Shown here: positions 11,697 through 21,238 of the stretch, piece after piece
Layout: each line of letters begins with the position of its first letter
Position numbering within the stretch: the first letter of the stretch is position 1
Assembly: GCF_040214835.1 (NCBI RefSeq)
Contig: NZ_CP157874.1
Span: forward strand, 3,352,001 to 3,416,000
Direction: 5' to 3'
Source of the DNA: Pseudomonas asiatica
Lineage (GTDB): Bacteria; Pseudomonadota; Gammaproteobacteria; Pseudomonadales; Pseudomonadaceae
DNA length: 64,000 nt
Program-made: the position numbers and the translations under genes
Notes under the pieces: generated by a model
What the model was told of the DNA's origin: nothing
The model's database searches: none
The model's input: the letters and a program-made list of their open reading frames with translations, nothing else

Positions 11697-11798
11697 CCGG
11701 CCTCTTCGCGGGTAAACCCGCTCCCACAGGGATATCACAGCTTTTGAAACCTGTGCCGTACCTGTGGGAGCGGGTTTACCCGCGAAGAGGCCGGTACA
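11697..11798. repeat. REP pair, class B (head-to-head)
   Basis: Two inverted copies of the roughly 35-bp element CCGGCCTCTTCGCGGGTAAA / CCCGCTCCCACAGG lie between tpx and muxA, separated by about 35 nt. This is the commonest REP form of P. putida. Confidence 0.87.
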
Positions 11799-11825
11799 GG
11801 ACTGAGCCGACCTACCCCACAACCC

Positions 11826-12326
11826 TTACTTCAGTACAGCCAGCGCTGCATCGTAGTTCGGCTCATCAGCGATTTCGCCAACCAGCTCGCTGTGCAGCAC
11901 CTTGTCGTTTTCGTCCAGCACCACCACGGCACGGGCAGCCAGGCCGGCCAGCGGGCCATCGGCGATGGCCACGCCGTAGTTTTCCAGGAACTCGCGGCCA
12001 CGCAGGGTCGACAGGTTCTTCACGTTGTCCAGGCCTTCGGCGCCGCAGAAGCGTGCCTGGGCGAACGGCAGGTCGGCAGAGATGCACAGCACCACGGTGT
12101 TGGCCACATCGTTGGCCTGGGCGTTGAACTTGCGCACGGAGGTAGCGCAGGTCGGGGTGTCGACGCTCGGGAAGATGTTCAGCACCTTGCGCTTGCCGGC
12201 GTAGTCTTTCAGCGACTTGTCAGCCAGGCCTTCACCTACCAGGGAGAAAGCCGGAGCCTGGGCGCCGGTTTTCGGCAGTTCGCCGTTGACCTGAACCGGG
12301 TTGCCTTTGAGAGTCACTTGAGCCAT
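11826..12326 (-). CDS. tpx: Thiol peroxidase (atypical 2-Cys peroxiredoxin)
   Basis: This 166-residue Tpx reduces H2O2 and alkyl hydroperoxides using thioredoxin. The peroxidatic cysteine is Cys60 in [13 protein letters not shown] and the resolving cysteine is Cys94 in RFCGAEGL, matching the spacing of E. coli Tpx. Length and start ([11 protein letters not shown]) are typical of the family. The ATG at 12326 is preceded by AAGGA. It is flanked by a strong downstream hairpin at 11616-11645 and is likely a single-gene unit. The assignment is secure. Confidence 0.97.
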   Translation of the reverse strand: MAQVTLKGNPVQVNGELPKTGAQAPAFSLVGEGLADKSLKDYAGKRKVLNIFPSVDTPTCATSVRKFNAQANDVANTVVLCISADLPFAQARFCGAEGLDNVKNLSTLRGREFLENYGVAIADGPLAGLAARAVVVLDENDKVLHSELVGEIADEPNYDAALAVLK

Positions 12327-12436
12327 GACGAAATCCTTATGCGGGGTTTGAAAAGGACACTGAGTTAAGCATGAAGGCGGCCGGGTGCCTATGGGGGCAG
12401 GTGAAATTGTTCTGTTGCCGGACAATTCTTGTGGAC

Positions 12437-12473
12437 AAAAAAATGCCCGGGTGGCAACAAGCGACCCGGGCAT
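12437..12473 (-). terminator. Rho-independent terminator of the amino-acid permease
   Basis: Read on the minus strand, a 10-bp stem ATGCCCGGGT/ACCCGGGCAT with an 11-nt loop runs straight into a run of seven T. It starts about 20 nt after the stop codon of the permease gene, which is a textbook position. Confidence 0.9.
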
Positions 12474-12492
12474 TACTGTTGCAGATGGCGTA

Positions 12493-13773
12493 TCAGCCCA
12501 GCAGGCCGTATACCACCGAGGTCAGCGCAACCAGGCCGACTACCACCACGAACACGTTGGAGGCAGCACCGCTGTACTTGCGCATGGATGGCACGCGGCG
12601 AATGGCGTACATCGGCATCAGGAACAGCAGCACCGCGAGGATCGGGCCACCGAGCGACTCGATCATGCCGAGGATGCTTGGGTTGAGGGTGGCGACGATC
12701 CAGCACACCACCAGCATCAGCGCGGCGACCACGCGGTCCAGGGCCTTGGCGCTCGGGCGAGCACCGGCCTTGGTGATGATGCCCTTCAGGCCTTCGCTGG
12801 CGCCGATGTAGTGGCCGAGGAACGACTTGGCGATGGCCACGAAAGCAATCAGCGGTGCAGCGAACGCGATGGTCGGGTTGCTGAAGTGGTTGGCCAGGTA
12901 CGACAGGATCGACAGGTTCTGCGCCTTGGCCTCGGCCAGCTGGGCGCTGCTCAGGGTGAGCACGCAGCTGAACACGAAGAACAGCACCATCACCACCATC
13001 AGCAGGTGGGCACGGCGCAGGATCTGGCCGCTACGCTCATCGGCATGCTCGCCGTAGCGGCGCTTCTGGTCGACGGCAAAGGCGGAGATGATCGGCGAGT
13101 GGTTGAACGAGAACACCATCACCGGAATCGCCAGCCACAGGGTGTGCAGGAAGGCCGAGGCCGGTGGCACCTGGGTGGCGCTGTCGAGAATGCCACCGGT
13201 CCAGTGCGGCACCAGGTACAGGCCCAGCAACGCCAGGGCGACGATGAACGGGTAGACCAGCAGGCTCATGACCTTGACCGTGGCCTGCTCGCCGCAGCGC
13301 ACGATGGCCAGCAGGCCGAGGATCAGCACGAACGACAGGATGGCCCGTGGCGGCGGCTGCATGTGCAGCTGGTGCTCCATGAAGCTGGACACGGTGTTGG
13401 TCAGCGCCACGCTATAGATAAGCAGGATCGGGAAGATCGCGAAGAAGTACAGCACGGTGATCGAGGCGCCGGCGGTAATGCCGAAGTGCTCCTTGACCAC
13501 TTCGGTGATATCGCCGTCATTGCGCCCGGAAAGGACGAAACGGGTCAGCCCGCGGTGAGCGAAATAGGTCATCGGGAAGGCCAGTATGGCCAGGATCAGC
13601 AACGGCCAGAAGCCGCCAAGGCCGGCGTTGATCGGCAGGAACAGGGTTCCGGCGCCGATCGCTGTGCCGAACAGGCCCAGCATCCAGGTGGTGTCGTGAC
13701 GCGACCAGCTGCCGAGGGTGGCGGGGGTCGATTCTGCAAAGCGTTGTTCAACGCTTGGGGCCTGCTCATTCAT
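12493..13773 (-). CDS. HAAAP-family amino-acid permease (SdaC/serine-threonine type)
   Basis: This 426-residue inner-membrane carrier of the hydroxy/aromatic amino-acid permease family has about eleven membrane segments. The first contains [22 protein letters not shown], the glycine-rich TM1 typical of SdaC/TdcC-like serine or threonine:H+ symporters. [18 protein letters not shown] in mid-protein is another family signature. I took the ATG at 13773 ([11 protein letters not shown]); a longer reading would cross non-conserved, REP-like sequence. A good terminator follows at 12437-12473. The substrate is inferred. Its position beside the D-lysine genes could mean an amino-acid uptake role, but the REP pair between them argues for a separate unit. 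Confidence 0.9.
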   Translation of the reverse strand: MNEQAPSVEQRFAESTPATLGSWSRHDTTWMLGLFGTAIGAGTLFLPINAGLGGFWPLLILAILAFPMTYFAHRGLTRFVLSGRNDGDITEVVKEHFGITAGASITVLYFFAIFPILLIYSVALTNTVSSFMEHQLHMQPPPRAILSFVLILGLLAIVRCGEQATVKVMSLLVYPFIVALALLGLYLVPHWTGGILDSATQVPPASAFLHTLWLAIPVMVFSFNHSPIISAFAVDQKRRYGEHADERSGQILRRAHLLMVVMVLFFVFSCVLTLSSAQLAEAKAQNLSILSYLANHFSNPTIAFAAPLIAFVAIAKSFLGHYIGASEGLKGIITKAGARPSAKALDRVVAALMLVVCWIVATLNPSILGMIESLGGPILAVLLFLMPMYAIRRVPSMRKYSGAASNVFVVVVGLVALTSVVYGLLG

Positions 13774-14119
13774 TCCGGGTGAAGCTCCACTCGCAAGACT
13801 GCAACAGGCTGAGAATGGCGAAATAGACGTTTCGCCCAACTCAACCGAAAAAGGGAGCGCGATTGTGCACGGAAAGGTTGCACTTGCGAAGCCCTTTTCC
13901 GAGGAGCGGTTGCACTTGTCTTTACAAGCGGGTTGTGCCGGTGGACTGCAGGAGGGATTTGACAGGTGTAGGAGCGGCCTTGTGTCGCGAAAGGGCCGCA
14001 AAGCGGCCCCGGCAATATTCGCGTCGAAGCTGCAAACGTTGGGGGCGCTGCGCACCCCTTTCGCGACACAAGGCCGCTCCTACAAAGGCCGCGCCCCACA
14101 GAAGCGGCCTTGTGCGGTG
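13774..14119. repeat. Intergenic region with REP pair, class A (13967-14084)
   Basis: This 346-bp gap holds the permease promoter region and an inverted REP pair of the GGAGCGGCCTTGTGTCGCGA type at 13967-14084. The REP pair lies 36 nt past the stop of amaC's minus-strand reading frame. I see no open frame with coding character in the rest. Confidence 0.8.
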
Positions 14120-15316
14120 TTACTTCTGGACGGCGGCGAAGGCTTCGGCAACCCGTTGCAGGTTGGCCGGGCGCAGGCCGGACATGCATACGCGGCCGCT
14201 GTCGATCAGGTACACGCCGAACTCGTCACGCAGGCGGCGCACCTGCTCGACGCTGAAGCCGGTGTAGCTGAACATGCCGCGCTGGCGCAGGAAGAACTGG
14301 AAGTCCTGGCCTGGCAGCAGCACGGCCAAGGCATCGACCAGCGCCTGGCGCATGTCGAGGATACGTTTGCGCATCACTTCGACTTCCTCGGCCCACTGGG
14401 CATTGAGGGCGGCATCGCTGAGCACGCCAGCAACCAGCTGGGCGCCGAAGTTGGGCGGGCTGGAGTAGTTGCGGCGCACGGTAGCCTTGAGCTGGCCGAG
14501 CACGCTCTGGGCAGTGGCGTCATCGTCGCAGACCACCGACAGGCCGCCGACACGCTCGCCGTACAGCGAGAAGATCTTCGAGAACGAGTTGCTGACCAAG
14601 CACGGCACGCCGGCGCGGGCCATTTCACGGATGGCGTAGGCGTCTTCCACCAGGCCTTCGGCGAAGCCCTGGTAGGCGATGTCGAGGAACGGGATCAGCT
14701 GGCGTGCCTTGACCACTTCAACCACCTGTTGCCACTGGTGCTGTTCCAGGTCGGCGCCGGTGGGGTTGTGGCAGCACGGGTGCAGCAGCACCACGCTGTT
14801 GGCCGGCAGGGTCTGCAGGGTGGCCAGCATGCCGTCGAAATCCACGCCACGGGTGGCCTGGTCGAAGTACGGGTAGGTGTGCACCTTGAAGCCGGCGCCT
14901 TCGAAGATGGCGCGGTGGTTGTCCCAGGTCGGGTTGCTGACCCAGACTTCGGACTGCGGGAAGTAGCGCTTGAGGAAGTCGGCACCGACCTTGAGGGCGC
15001 CGGAACCGCCCACGGTCTGCACGGTGGCCACGCGCCCGCCGGTCACGGCTGGGTGATCGGCACCGAACAGCAGTGCCTGGATCGCCTGGCGGTAGCTGGC
15101 CAGGCCTTCCATCGGCAGGTACAGCGAGGCTTCGTGGTCCTGGCCGGCGATGCGTTTTTCCACCGCATCCACAGCCGCCAGTTGCGGCACCACGCCGGCC
15201 TCATCGTAGTACAGGCCGATACTCAGGTTGACCTTGTCGGCGCGCGGGTCGGCCTTGAAGGTTTCCATCAACGAGAGGATCGGGTCGCCGGCATAGGCAT
15301 CGACATGTTTGAACAC
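14120..15316 (-). CDS. amaC: PLP-dependent aromatic/D-lysine aminotransferase (AmaC-like)
   Basis: This 398-residue class-I (aspartate/tyrosine family) aminotransferase has its PLP residues visible: Asn184 in CCHNPTG, Asp212 and Tyr215 in LDIAYQG, the Schiff-base Lys247 in [16 protein letters not shown], and the carboxylate-binding Arg in SGLRPANL near the C-terminus. By sequence alone it would be called TyrB-like. The symbol amaC comes from its position next to dpkA, the RpiR regulator, the ABC transporter and the amaD oxidase, the D-lysine gene set described in P. putida. There it would convert D-lysine to 2-keto-6-aminocaproate, which cyclises to piperideine-2-carboxylate. It is separated from dpkA by a REP pair, which may decouple expression. 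The fold is certain; the substrate rests on context. Confidence 0.88.
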   Translation of the reverse strand: MFKHVDAYAGDPILSLMETFKADPRADKVNLSIGLYYDEAGVVPQLAAVDAVEKRIAGQDHEASLYLPMEGLASYRQAIQALLFGADHPAVTGGRVATVQTVGGSGALKVGADFLKRYFPQSEVWVSNPTWDNHRAIFEGAGFKVHTYPYFDQATRGVDFDGMLATLQTLPANSVVLLHPCCHNPTGADLEQHQWQQVVEVVKARQLIPFLDIAYQGFAEGLVEDAYAIREMARAGVPCLVSNSFSKIFSLYGERVGGLSVVCDDDATAQSVLGQLKATVRRNYSSPPNFGAQLVAGVLSDAALNAQWAEEVEVMRKRILDMRQALVDALAVLLPGQDFQFFLRQRGMFSYTGFSVEQVRRLRDEFGVYLIDSGRVCMSGLRPANLQRVAEAFAAVQK

Positions 15317-15447
15317 AGCGTGCAGCTCCTTGGATCAGGACAGTTCGAAAAGGCAGCCCTGAGCATACCCGGAGTGCGGGCTCAGGAACATCAACTATTG
15401 TGCAAGGTTGTCTATGCAACATTGCATGGCTGAGGATTGGTGCTGGA

Positions 15448-15540
15448 TTCTTCGCGGGCATGCCCGCTCCCACAGGTACTGCACAGGTCTCAAGGGCGGT
15501 GATACCACTGTGGGAGCGGGCGCGCCCGCGAAGAGGCCGG
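15448..15540. repeat. REP pair, class B variant
   Basis: These are inverted copies of TTCGCGGGCATGCCCGCTCC and GGAGCGGGCGCGCCCGCGAA between dpkA and amaC, on their shared transcript path. The loop bases (CAT and CGC) differ from the usual TAAA/TTTA, with the stem kept by compensating change. Confidence 0.8.
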
Positions 15541-15541
15541 G

Positions 15542-16567
15542 TCAGCCAAGCAGCTCTTTCAGGCCTTGCAACTCCTGCTCGGTCACCGCCACCCCCTCCT
15601 CCTCGGCCACCTCGCGCTCGCGGTAACGCCGCTCGCCCGGCATGCGCGTCAGCCCTACTGCCTGCATCTGCTCGACCAGTTCGCGGCTGCGCTGGGCAAA
15701 CCGCTCGCCCTCGGCCTTGTTCGGGTCGATGACAATGATCAGCTGCCCGGTCCACGGCGTCTTCGCCCCCGGGTGCCCCGACCAGTCGAACTCCCAGGAA
15801 AAATGCCCGCCGGTCAGCGCCGCCGCCAGCAACTCGACCATCATCGACAAGGCCGAGCCCTTGTGCCCGCCAAATGGCAGCAAGGCGCCGCCTTCCAGAA
15901 TCGCCTTGGGGTCGGTGGTCGGCTCACCATTGGCATCCACCCCCATGCCCTGCGGCAATTGCTGGCCAGCGCGCGCGGCAATCTGCACGTCGCCATGGGC
16001 CATGGCGCTGGTGGCCATGTCGAAGACGATCGGGTCATGTTCGGCGCAAGGTGCGGCAAAGGCGATGGGGTTGGTGCCGAACAGCGGCTTGCGGGCGCCG
16101 TGCGGCACCACGCAGGTCATGCTGTTGACCACGCTCAGGGCTACCAGGCCTTCGTCGGCGAATGGCTCCACATCCGGCCACAGCGCGGCGAAGTGGTGCG
16201 AGTTGTGGATCGCCAGCACGGCGATACCAGCGTTTCGCGCCTTCGCCACCAGAAGTTCACGGGCCGCCGCCAGCGCCGGCTGGGCGAAGCCGCCTGCGGC
16301 ATCGACGCGAACATAACCGGGCGCCACGTCGCTGACCTTCGGCGTGGCCTGGCCATCGACCCAGCCGCTGGCCAATGTCGAAACATAGCCAGGCATGCGG
16401 AACACCCCATGGCTATGGGCACCATCGCGCTGGGCGCTGGCGCAGTTGTAGGCCAGCACCCGGGCCACGCTTTCGCTGCAGCCATGGCGCTGGAAGATGC
16501 TCTGCAACAGGCCCTGCAGCTCGGTAAAAGGCACACGCACGACGGTGCTGGTGGAAGGTGCGGACAT
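15542..16567 (-). CDS. dpkA: Delta1-piperideine-2-carboxylate / pyrroline-2-carboxylate reductase
   Basis: This 342-residue NAD(P)H-dependent reductase of the malate/L-lactate dehydrogenase-2 (Ldh2/MdhB) family has the NSHHFAALW stretch with the catalytic histidine pair, PHGARKPLFGTNPIAFAAP and GGHKGSALSMMVELL, all diagnostic for the family. In P. putida DpkA reduces the cyclic ketimine formed from D-lysine to L-pipecolate, and the proline analogue likewise. The start at ATG 16567 (MSAPSTSTVVRVPF) has GGAGC upstream and leaves a 143-bp intergenic region shared with the divergent regulator, carrying TGACAG repeats (16631-16665). Length is as expected. The downstream gene amaC supplies its substrate. 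Confidence 0.93.
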   Translation of the reverse strand: MSAPSTSTVVRVPFTELQGLLQSIFQRHGCSESVARVLAYNCASAQRDGAHSHGVFRMPGYVSTLASGWVDGQATPKVSDVAPGYVRVDAAGGFAQPALAAARELLVAKARNAGIAVLAIHNSHHFAALWPDVEPFADEGLVALSVVNSMTCVVPHGARKPLFGTNPIAFAAPCAEHDPIVFDMATSAMAHGDVQIAARAGQQLPQGMGVDANGEPTTDPKAILEGGALLPFGGHKGSALSMMVELLAAALTGGHFSWEFDWSGHPGAKTPWTGQLIIVIDPNKAEGERFAQRSRELVEQMQAVGLTRMPGERRYREREVAEEEGVAVTEQELQGLKELLG

Positions 16568-16630
16568 CTGAAGCTCCTTGTTGGAATTGGAATGGCTACA
16601 GCGTTGCAACGACAAAAACTTTCCTGCATG

Positions 16631-16665
16631 TGACAGCTATCTGTCAAATGTTGACTTGATGACAG
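16631..16665. promoter_or_regulatory. Candidate RpiR operator (three TGACAG half-sites)
   Basis: In the divergent promoter region dpkA / rpiR, TGACAG and its inverse CTGTCA are spaced by four bases (16631-16646), and a second direct TGACAG lies at 16660-16665. No other such cluster was noticed in the window. The position 46-80 nt before the rpiR start suits autoregulation and control of both arms. Binding is inferred. Confidence 0.5.
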
Positions 16666-16710
16666 AAAACAGCCATTTTCTTTCGCAAGCCTTACCCCTG
16701 GAGCCGCAGC

Positions 16711-17583
16711 ATGAGCCAACCGATCAAGCAACGCCTGGAAAACAGCCTCGAAGGGGCCGCTGCTTCGGGCCGCAAGATCGCCAGCTACATGCTCGCCAAC
16801 CTGCATGAACTGCCGTTCCAGACCTCGGCCAGCATTGCCGTCAAGCTGGGCGTCAGCGAATCCAGCGTTGGCCGTTTCTGCCGCTCATTGGGTTATGCCC
16901 ATCTCAAGGCGTTGAAGCAAGACCTGCAGAACGACCTGGGCGATGGCCCGTGGCTGGTGGGCGACCGCCTGCAAGATTACCGCCAGAACCAGGACGCCAG
17001 CGACAACGCCGGCAGCCTGGAGCTGGAAATCGCCGCCCTGGTGCGCGTGCACGAGTATCGCCAGAGCAGCGCCTGGCACAGCGTCGCCCAGCGCCTGGCA
17101 AGCAAGCAGCGGGTGTTCATCGCCGGCTTCCAGACCGAGCGCGGCATCGCCATGTGCATGAGCCACCTGCTGCAGTACCTGCGCGATGGCGTGCAGCTGG
17201 TGGATATGAGTGCCGGGCACTTTGGCGAAGTATTGCTGGGCCGCGCCGAAGACAGCGCCCTGGTGGTGTTCGAAGCCCGCCGTTATTCCCGCCATGCCCT
17301 GCTGTTGTGCCAGAAGGCACGCGAGGCTGGCATTGCGGTCACCCTGGTGACCGACCCCTTCTGTGACTGGGCTGATGCCAACGCCGACGAGGTGTTCCGC
17401 ATTCCCACCGAGTTCAACCTGTTCTGGGAGTCCACCTCGACCATGCTGTCGTGGGTGCACCTGATGGTCAACGAGGTCTGCAAGAAGCTCGGGCCGGATG
17501 TTGAAAAACGCTTGGAAGCAACTGCCGCTCTACATAACGAATTCGTCGGCTACACCTCGTGGTCGACGGGAAAACAACAATAG
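16711..17583 (+). CDS. RpiR/MurR-family transcriptional regulator
   Basis: This 290-residue regulator has an N-terminal winged HTH_6 domain (about 1-80, with TSASIAVKLGVSESSVGRFCRSLGY as recognition region) and a C-terminal SIS-like ligand domain (about 110-270) that in relatives binds phosphosugars or other small metabolites. It heads the plus-strand transporter/oxidase genes and diverges from dpkA. The ATG at 16711 has GGAG about 7 nt upstream. Local organisation makes it the likely regulator of the D-lysine genes. Whether it activates or represses, and what effector it senses, cannot be read from the sequence. Confidence 0.92.
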   Translation: MSQPIKQRLENSLEGAAASGRKIASYMLANLHELPFQTSASIAVKLGVSESSVGRFCRSLGYAHLKALKQDLQNDLGDGPWLVGDRLQDYRQNQDASDNAGSLELEIAALVRVHEYRQSSAWHSVAQRLASKQRVFIAGFQTERGIAMCMSHLLQYLRDGVQLVDMSAGHFGEVLLGRAEDSALVVFEARRYSRHALLLCQKAREAGIAVTLVTDPFCDWADANADEVFRIPTEFNLFWESTSTMLSWVHLMVNEVCKKLGPDVEKRLEATAALHNEFVGYTSWSTGKQQ

Positions 17584-17604
17584 CAAGAGTGCAAGAGGTG
17601 CGAG

Positions 17605-18357
17605 ATGAACAAGACCATGGCCTTGGTGGGTGCGTGCGCCCTGCTGCTGTCGGGTGCCGCCAGTGCCGAAACCCTGCGCTTCGCCACCGAGGGCGCCTAC
17701 CCGCCCTTCAACTATGTCGACGCCAATAACCAGTTGCACGGCTTCGACGTCGACATCACCCACGCCCTGTGCGAGCAGATGAAAGTCGAGTGCACGCTGG
17801 TGGCCCAGGACTGGGAAGGCATCATCCCGGCGCTGATGGCACGCAAATACGACGCGGTGGTCGCGTCGATGATCAACACCGAAGAACGGCGCAAGAAGAT
17901 CGCCTTCACCGACCACTACTACCGCACCCCGCTGACCGTCGCCGTGGCCAAGGACAGCAAGATCAGCGACGCCCAGACCACCTTCGACGGCTACACCGTT
18001 GGCGCCCAGTCGTCGTCCACCCAGGCCATCTACGCCGAAGACGTCTACGCCAAGGCCGGTGCCGACGTGAAACTGTACCCGACCATGGACGAAGCCAACG
18101 CCGACCTGGCCGCGGGCCGCCTGGATGGCGTGATTGCCGACAAATTCCCACTGAACGAGTGGATGACCAAGAACGGCGGGGACTGCTGCAAGATCCTCGG
18201 CGACGTGGCCAACACCAAGGCCGATGCCGCCATTGCCGTGCGCAAGGACGACGAAGCCCTGCGCCAGCGCCTGAACACCGCGCTGCAGCAGATCGTCGCC
18301 AACGGCACCTACCAGAAGATCGCCAGCAAATACTTCGCTTTCGATATCTACAACTGA
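17605..18357 (+). CDS. ABC transporter periplasmic amino-acid-binding protein
   Basis: This 250-residue family-3 solute-binding protein starts with a clear Sec signal peptide (MNKTMALVGACALLLSGAASA) cut before ETLRFATEG. The mature part has the usual PPFNYVDANNQLHGFDVDI opening and the GVIADKFPLNEW hinge region, most like the lysine/arginine/ornithine (HisJ/ArgT) group. It follows the regulator by 21 bp. A REP pair separates it from the permeases, an arrangement that commonly leaves the binding-protein message more abundant than the rest. The likely ligand is D-lysine or another basic amino acid, by context. Confidence 0.93.
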   Translation: MNKTMALVGACALLLSGAASAETLRFATEGAYPPFNYVDANNQLHGFDVDITHALCEQMKVECTLVAQDWEGIIPALMARKYDAVVASMINTEERRKKIAFTDHYYRTPLTVAVAKDSKISDAQTTFDGYTVGAQSSSTQAIYAEDVYAKAGADVKLYPTMDEANADLAAGRLDGVIADKFPLNEWMTKNGGDCCKILGDVANTKADAAIAVRKDDEALRQRLNTALQQIVANGTYQKIASKYFAFDIYN

Positions 18358-18380
18358 TCTTCAGGAAACTGCGCAATTTC

Positions 18381-18495
18381 TGTAGGAGCGGCCTGGTGTC
18401 GCGACAGGGCCGCAAGGCGGCCCCGGCAATCCCTGCTGCGGCATAGATCCTGGGGCTGCTCCGCAGCCCTTTCGCGACACAAGGCCGCTCCTACA
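18381..18495. repeat. REP pair, class A, inside the ABC operon
   Basis: Inverted GGAGCGGCC-type arms lie between the binding-protein stop (18357) and the first permease start (18529). One arm has GGTGTCGCGACAGG in place of the usual TGTGTCGCGAAAGG. This is one of the few REP pairs located inside an apparent operon. Confidence 0.85.
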
Positions 18496-18528
18496 AAAAG
18501 TCCGCGTTGCCCATCCTAGGGGTTTGTC

Positions 18529-19248
18529 ATGCTCGATCAATTGTCCTTGCTGTCCTTCGCCAGTGGAGGCTGGGGCCAGGCGCTGCTGGCCGGCGCGCTG
18601 GTCACCGTTTCCCTGGCCCTGGCCTGCCTGCCCATCGGCCTGCCGCTGGGCCTGGTGGTCGCCCTTGCAGCACGCTCGCGCAAGCGCTTGCCGCGCGCCT
18701 GGGCCACCACCTTCTCCACCGTGTTCCGTGGCCTGCCCGAACTGCTGACGCTGCTGATCATCTATTACGGCTGCCAGATCGCCGCACAGAAGATCCTCGC
18801 AGCCATGGGCTACCAGGGTGAGTTCCTGATCAATACCTTCCTCGCCGCGATGATCGCCTTCAGCCTGGTGTTCGCCGCGTTCTCCAGCGAGATCTGGCTG
18901 GCAGCCTTCAAGACCCTGCCCAAGGGCCAGCTGGAAGCCTGCTCGGCGCTGGGCCTGAGCAAGCGCACCAGCTTCTTCAAGGTGCTGCTGCCACAACTGA
19001 CCCGCATCGCCCTGCCCGGCCTGTCCAACAACTGGCTGTCGCTGCTCAAGGACACCTCGCTGGTCTCGACCATCTCGCTGGTCGACCTGATGCGCCAGAC
19101 CAACCTGGCTGTCAGCGTGACCAAGGAGCCGATGTTCTTCTATGGCGTGGCCTGCCTGGGCTACCTGCTGTTCGCCGCCATTTCCGGGCGCGTGTTCGCC
19201 TTCATCGAACGGCGCAGCAACCGCCACCTGCAAGGAGCACGCGCATGA
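18529..19248 (+). CDS. ABC transporter permease, HisM/HisQ type
   Basis: This 239-residue polar-amino-acid permease has five or so membrane segments and the cytoplasmic EAA loop QLEACSALGLSKRTSFFKVLLPQLTRIALPG that contacts the ATPase. Its stop overlaps the start of the second permease (ATGA at 19245-19248), so the two should be made in equal amounts and form a heterodimer. It belongs to the D-lysine island. Confidence 0.93.
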   Translation: MLDQLSLLSFASGGWGQALLAGALVTVSLALACLPIGLPLGLVVALAARSRKRLPRAWATTFSTVFRGLPELLTLLIIYYGCQIAAQKILAAMGYQGEFLINTFLAAMIAFSLVFAAFSSEIWLAAFKTLPKGQLEACSALGLSKRTSFFKVLLPQLTRIALPGLSNNWLSLLKDTSLVSTISLVDLMRQTNLAVSVTKEPMFFYGVACLGYLLFAAISGRVFAFIERRSNRHLQGARA

Positions 19249-19955
19249 GCTTCGAACAACTGCTGGCGCTGATCCTCGACCCCGACCTGCTGGACCGCTA
19301 CGGCCCGCGCTTCCTCGATGGCCTGCTGGTAACGGCCAAGCTGGTGGCGATTTCCTTCAGCCTGGGTGCCGTGCTCGGCCTGTTGCTGGCCCTGGCGCGC
19401 ATGTCGCGCAGCCTGCTGCTGCAGCGCATGGCCGCCGGCTACGTGTACTTCTTCCGCGGCTCGCCGCTGCTGGCCCAGCTGTTCCTGCTGTATTACGGCC
19501 TGGGCTCGCTCAAGGGCTTCTGGCAGGACGTCGGCCTGTGGTGGTTCTTCCGCGAGGCATGGTTCTGCACGCTGCTGGCGTTCACCCTGAACACCGCCGC
19601 CTACCAGGCCGAGATCTTCCGCGGCAGCCTGATGGCCGTCGCCCCCGGCCAGCATGAGGCGGCGCGGGCGCTGAACCTGAAGCGCTCGACCACCTTCTTC
19701 AAGGTGATCCTGCCGCAGTCGCTGCTGGTGGCCATCGGCCCGCTGGGCAACGAGCTGATCCTGATGATCAAGGCCAGCGCGATCGCCTCGCTGGTGACCA
19801 TCTACGATCTGATGGGCGTGACCAAACTGGCCTTCTCGCGCAGTTTCGACTTCCAGATCTACCTGTGGGCCGCCGTCCTCTACCTGCTGATCGTCGAACT
19901 GGTGCGGCGCCTGCTGAAACACCTGGAAGCCCGCCTGGGCCGCCACCTGAACTGA
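19245..19955 (+). CDS. ABC transporter permease, HisQ/HisM type
   Basis: This 236-residue partner permease has its EAA loop at about residues 143-170 (ARALNLKRSTTFFKVILPQS). The start overlaps the previous stop by four bases. The gene ends 16 bp before amaD, keeping the oxidase within the transporter operon. Confidence 0.93.
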   Translation: MSFEQLLALILDPDLLDRYGPRFLDGLLVTAKLVAISFSLGAVLGLLLALARMSRSLLLQRMAAGYVYFFRGSPLLAQLFLLYYGLGSLKGFWQDVGLWWFFREAWFCTLLAFTLNTAAYQAEIFRGSLMAVAPGQHEAARALNLKRSTTFFKVILPQSLLVAIGPLGNELILMIKASAIASLVTIYDLMGVTKLAFSRSFDFQIYLWAAVLYLLIVELVRRLLKHLEARLGRHLN

Positions 19956-19971
19956 CCGAAGGATACGTTCC

Positions 19972-21216
19972 ATGCATTGCCAGACCCTTGTCCTCGGCGC
20001 CGGCATCGTCGGCGTCAGCACCGCCCTGCACCTGCAGGCCCGCGGGCGCCAGGTGATCCTGATCGACCGCGACGAACCGGGCAGCGGCACCAGCCACGGC
20101 AATGCCGGGCTGATCGAGCGCTCCAGCGTGATCCCCTATGCCTTCCCGCGGCAACTGGGCGCGCTGCTGCGCTACGGCCTGAACCGCCAGCCCGATGTGC
20201 GCTACAGCCTGCTGCACCTGCCCAAGGCCGCTCCATGGCTGTGGCGCTACTGGCGCCAGTCGGCCCCCGGGCGCCTGGCCGGGGCCGCCGCCGACATGCT
20301 GCCGCTGGTGCAGCGCTGCGTCGAGGAGCACGACGCACTGATCGCTGCCGCCGGCCTGGAAGGGCTGGTGCAGGCCAAAGGCTGGATCGAAGTGTTCCGT
20401 GACCCGGCGCTGTTCGAGCAAGCCAAGGCCGACGCCAAGGGCCTGAGCCGTTATGGCCTGCAGTTCGAAATCCTCGAATGCGGGCAGTTGCAGGCCCGCG
20501 AGCACCAACTGGACGCCAGCGTGGTCGGCGGCATTCACTGGCTCGACCCCAAGACCGTGAACAACCCCGGCGCCCTCACCCGCGGCTACGCCACCCTGTT
20601 CACGCAGCGCGGCGGGCAGTTCCTGCATGGCGATGCGCGCAGCCTGCGCCAGGTCGACGGCCAATGGCGGGTAGACAGCCGCCGCGGCCCGATCACCGCC
20701 AACGAGGTGGTGGCCTGCCTCGGCCCGCAGTCGGCCGACCTGTTCAGCGGCCTGGGCTACCAGATCCCGCTGGCGATCAAGCGTGGCTACCACATGCACT
20801 ACAGCACCCGTGACGGCGCGCAACTGGAGCATTCCATCTGCGACACCCAGGGCGGCTACGTGCTGGCGCCAATGGCCCGCGGCGTGCGCCTGACCACCGG
20901 CATCGAGTTCGACGCCAGCAGCGCGCCGGGCAACCAGATCCAGCTGGGCCGCTGCGAAGCCCTGGCGCGCAAGCTGTTCCCGGCCCTGGGCGAGCGCCTG
21001 GACGACACCCCCTGGCTGGGCCGCCGCCCCTGCCTGCCCGACATGCGCCCGGTGATCGGCCCGGCGCCGCGCCACCCGGGGCTGTGGTTCAACTTCGGCC
21101 ACGCCCACCACGGCCTCACCTTGGGCCCGGTCAGCGGCCGGCTGGTGGCCGAACTGGTCACCGGCGAACGCCCCTTCACCGACCCCGCGCCCTACAGCGC
21201 GACTCGTTTCGACTGA
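19972..21216 (+). CDS. amaD: FAD-dependent D-amino-acid oxidase/dehydrogenase (AmaD-like)
   Basis: This 414-residue DAO/DadA-family flavoprotein has an N-terminal Rossmann motif LGAGIVGVSTALHLQARG (residues 7-24) ending in an acidic ID for the FAD ribose, followed by GSGTSHGNAGLIE, the DadA flavin signature. The C-terminal WFNFGHAHHGLTLGPVSGRL is also typical. It deaminates D-amino acids to 2-oxo acids. In P. putida the gene at this position, amaD, was assigned to D-lysine. Inserted between the second permease and the ATPase gene, it is co-transcribed with uptake. The family is secure; specificity comes from context. Confidence 0.9.
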   Translation: MHCQTLVLGAGIVGVSTALHLQARGRQVILIDRDEPGSGTSHGNAGLIERSSVIPYAFPRQLGALLRYGLNRQPDVRYSLLHLPKAAPWLWRYWRQSAPGRLAGAAADMLPLVQRCVEEHDALIAAAGLEGLVQAKGWIEVFRDPALFEQAKADAKGLSRYGLQFEILECGQLQAREHQLDASVVGGIHWLDPKTVNNPGALTRGYATLFTQRGGQFLHGDARSLRQVDGQWRVDSRRGPITANEVVACLGPQSADLFSGLGYQIPLAIKRGYHMHYSTRDGAQLEHSICDTQGGYVLAPMARGVRLTTGIEFDASSAPGNQIQLGRCEALARKLFPALGERLDDTPWLGRRPCLPDMRPVIGPAPRHPGLWFNFGHAHHGLTLGPVSGRLVAELVTGERPFTDPAPYSATRFD

Positions 21217-21238
21217 ACCCCTGCGGGAGAACAACAAG

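Noticed and set aside
11697..11798. Repeated hairpins considered as a CRISPR array or integron attC sites
   Set aside because: The units occur as isolated inverted pairs between genes, not as regularly spaced direct repeats, and no cas or integrase gene is present.
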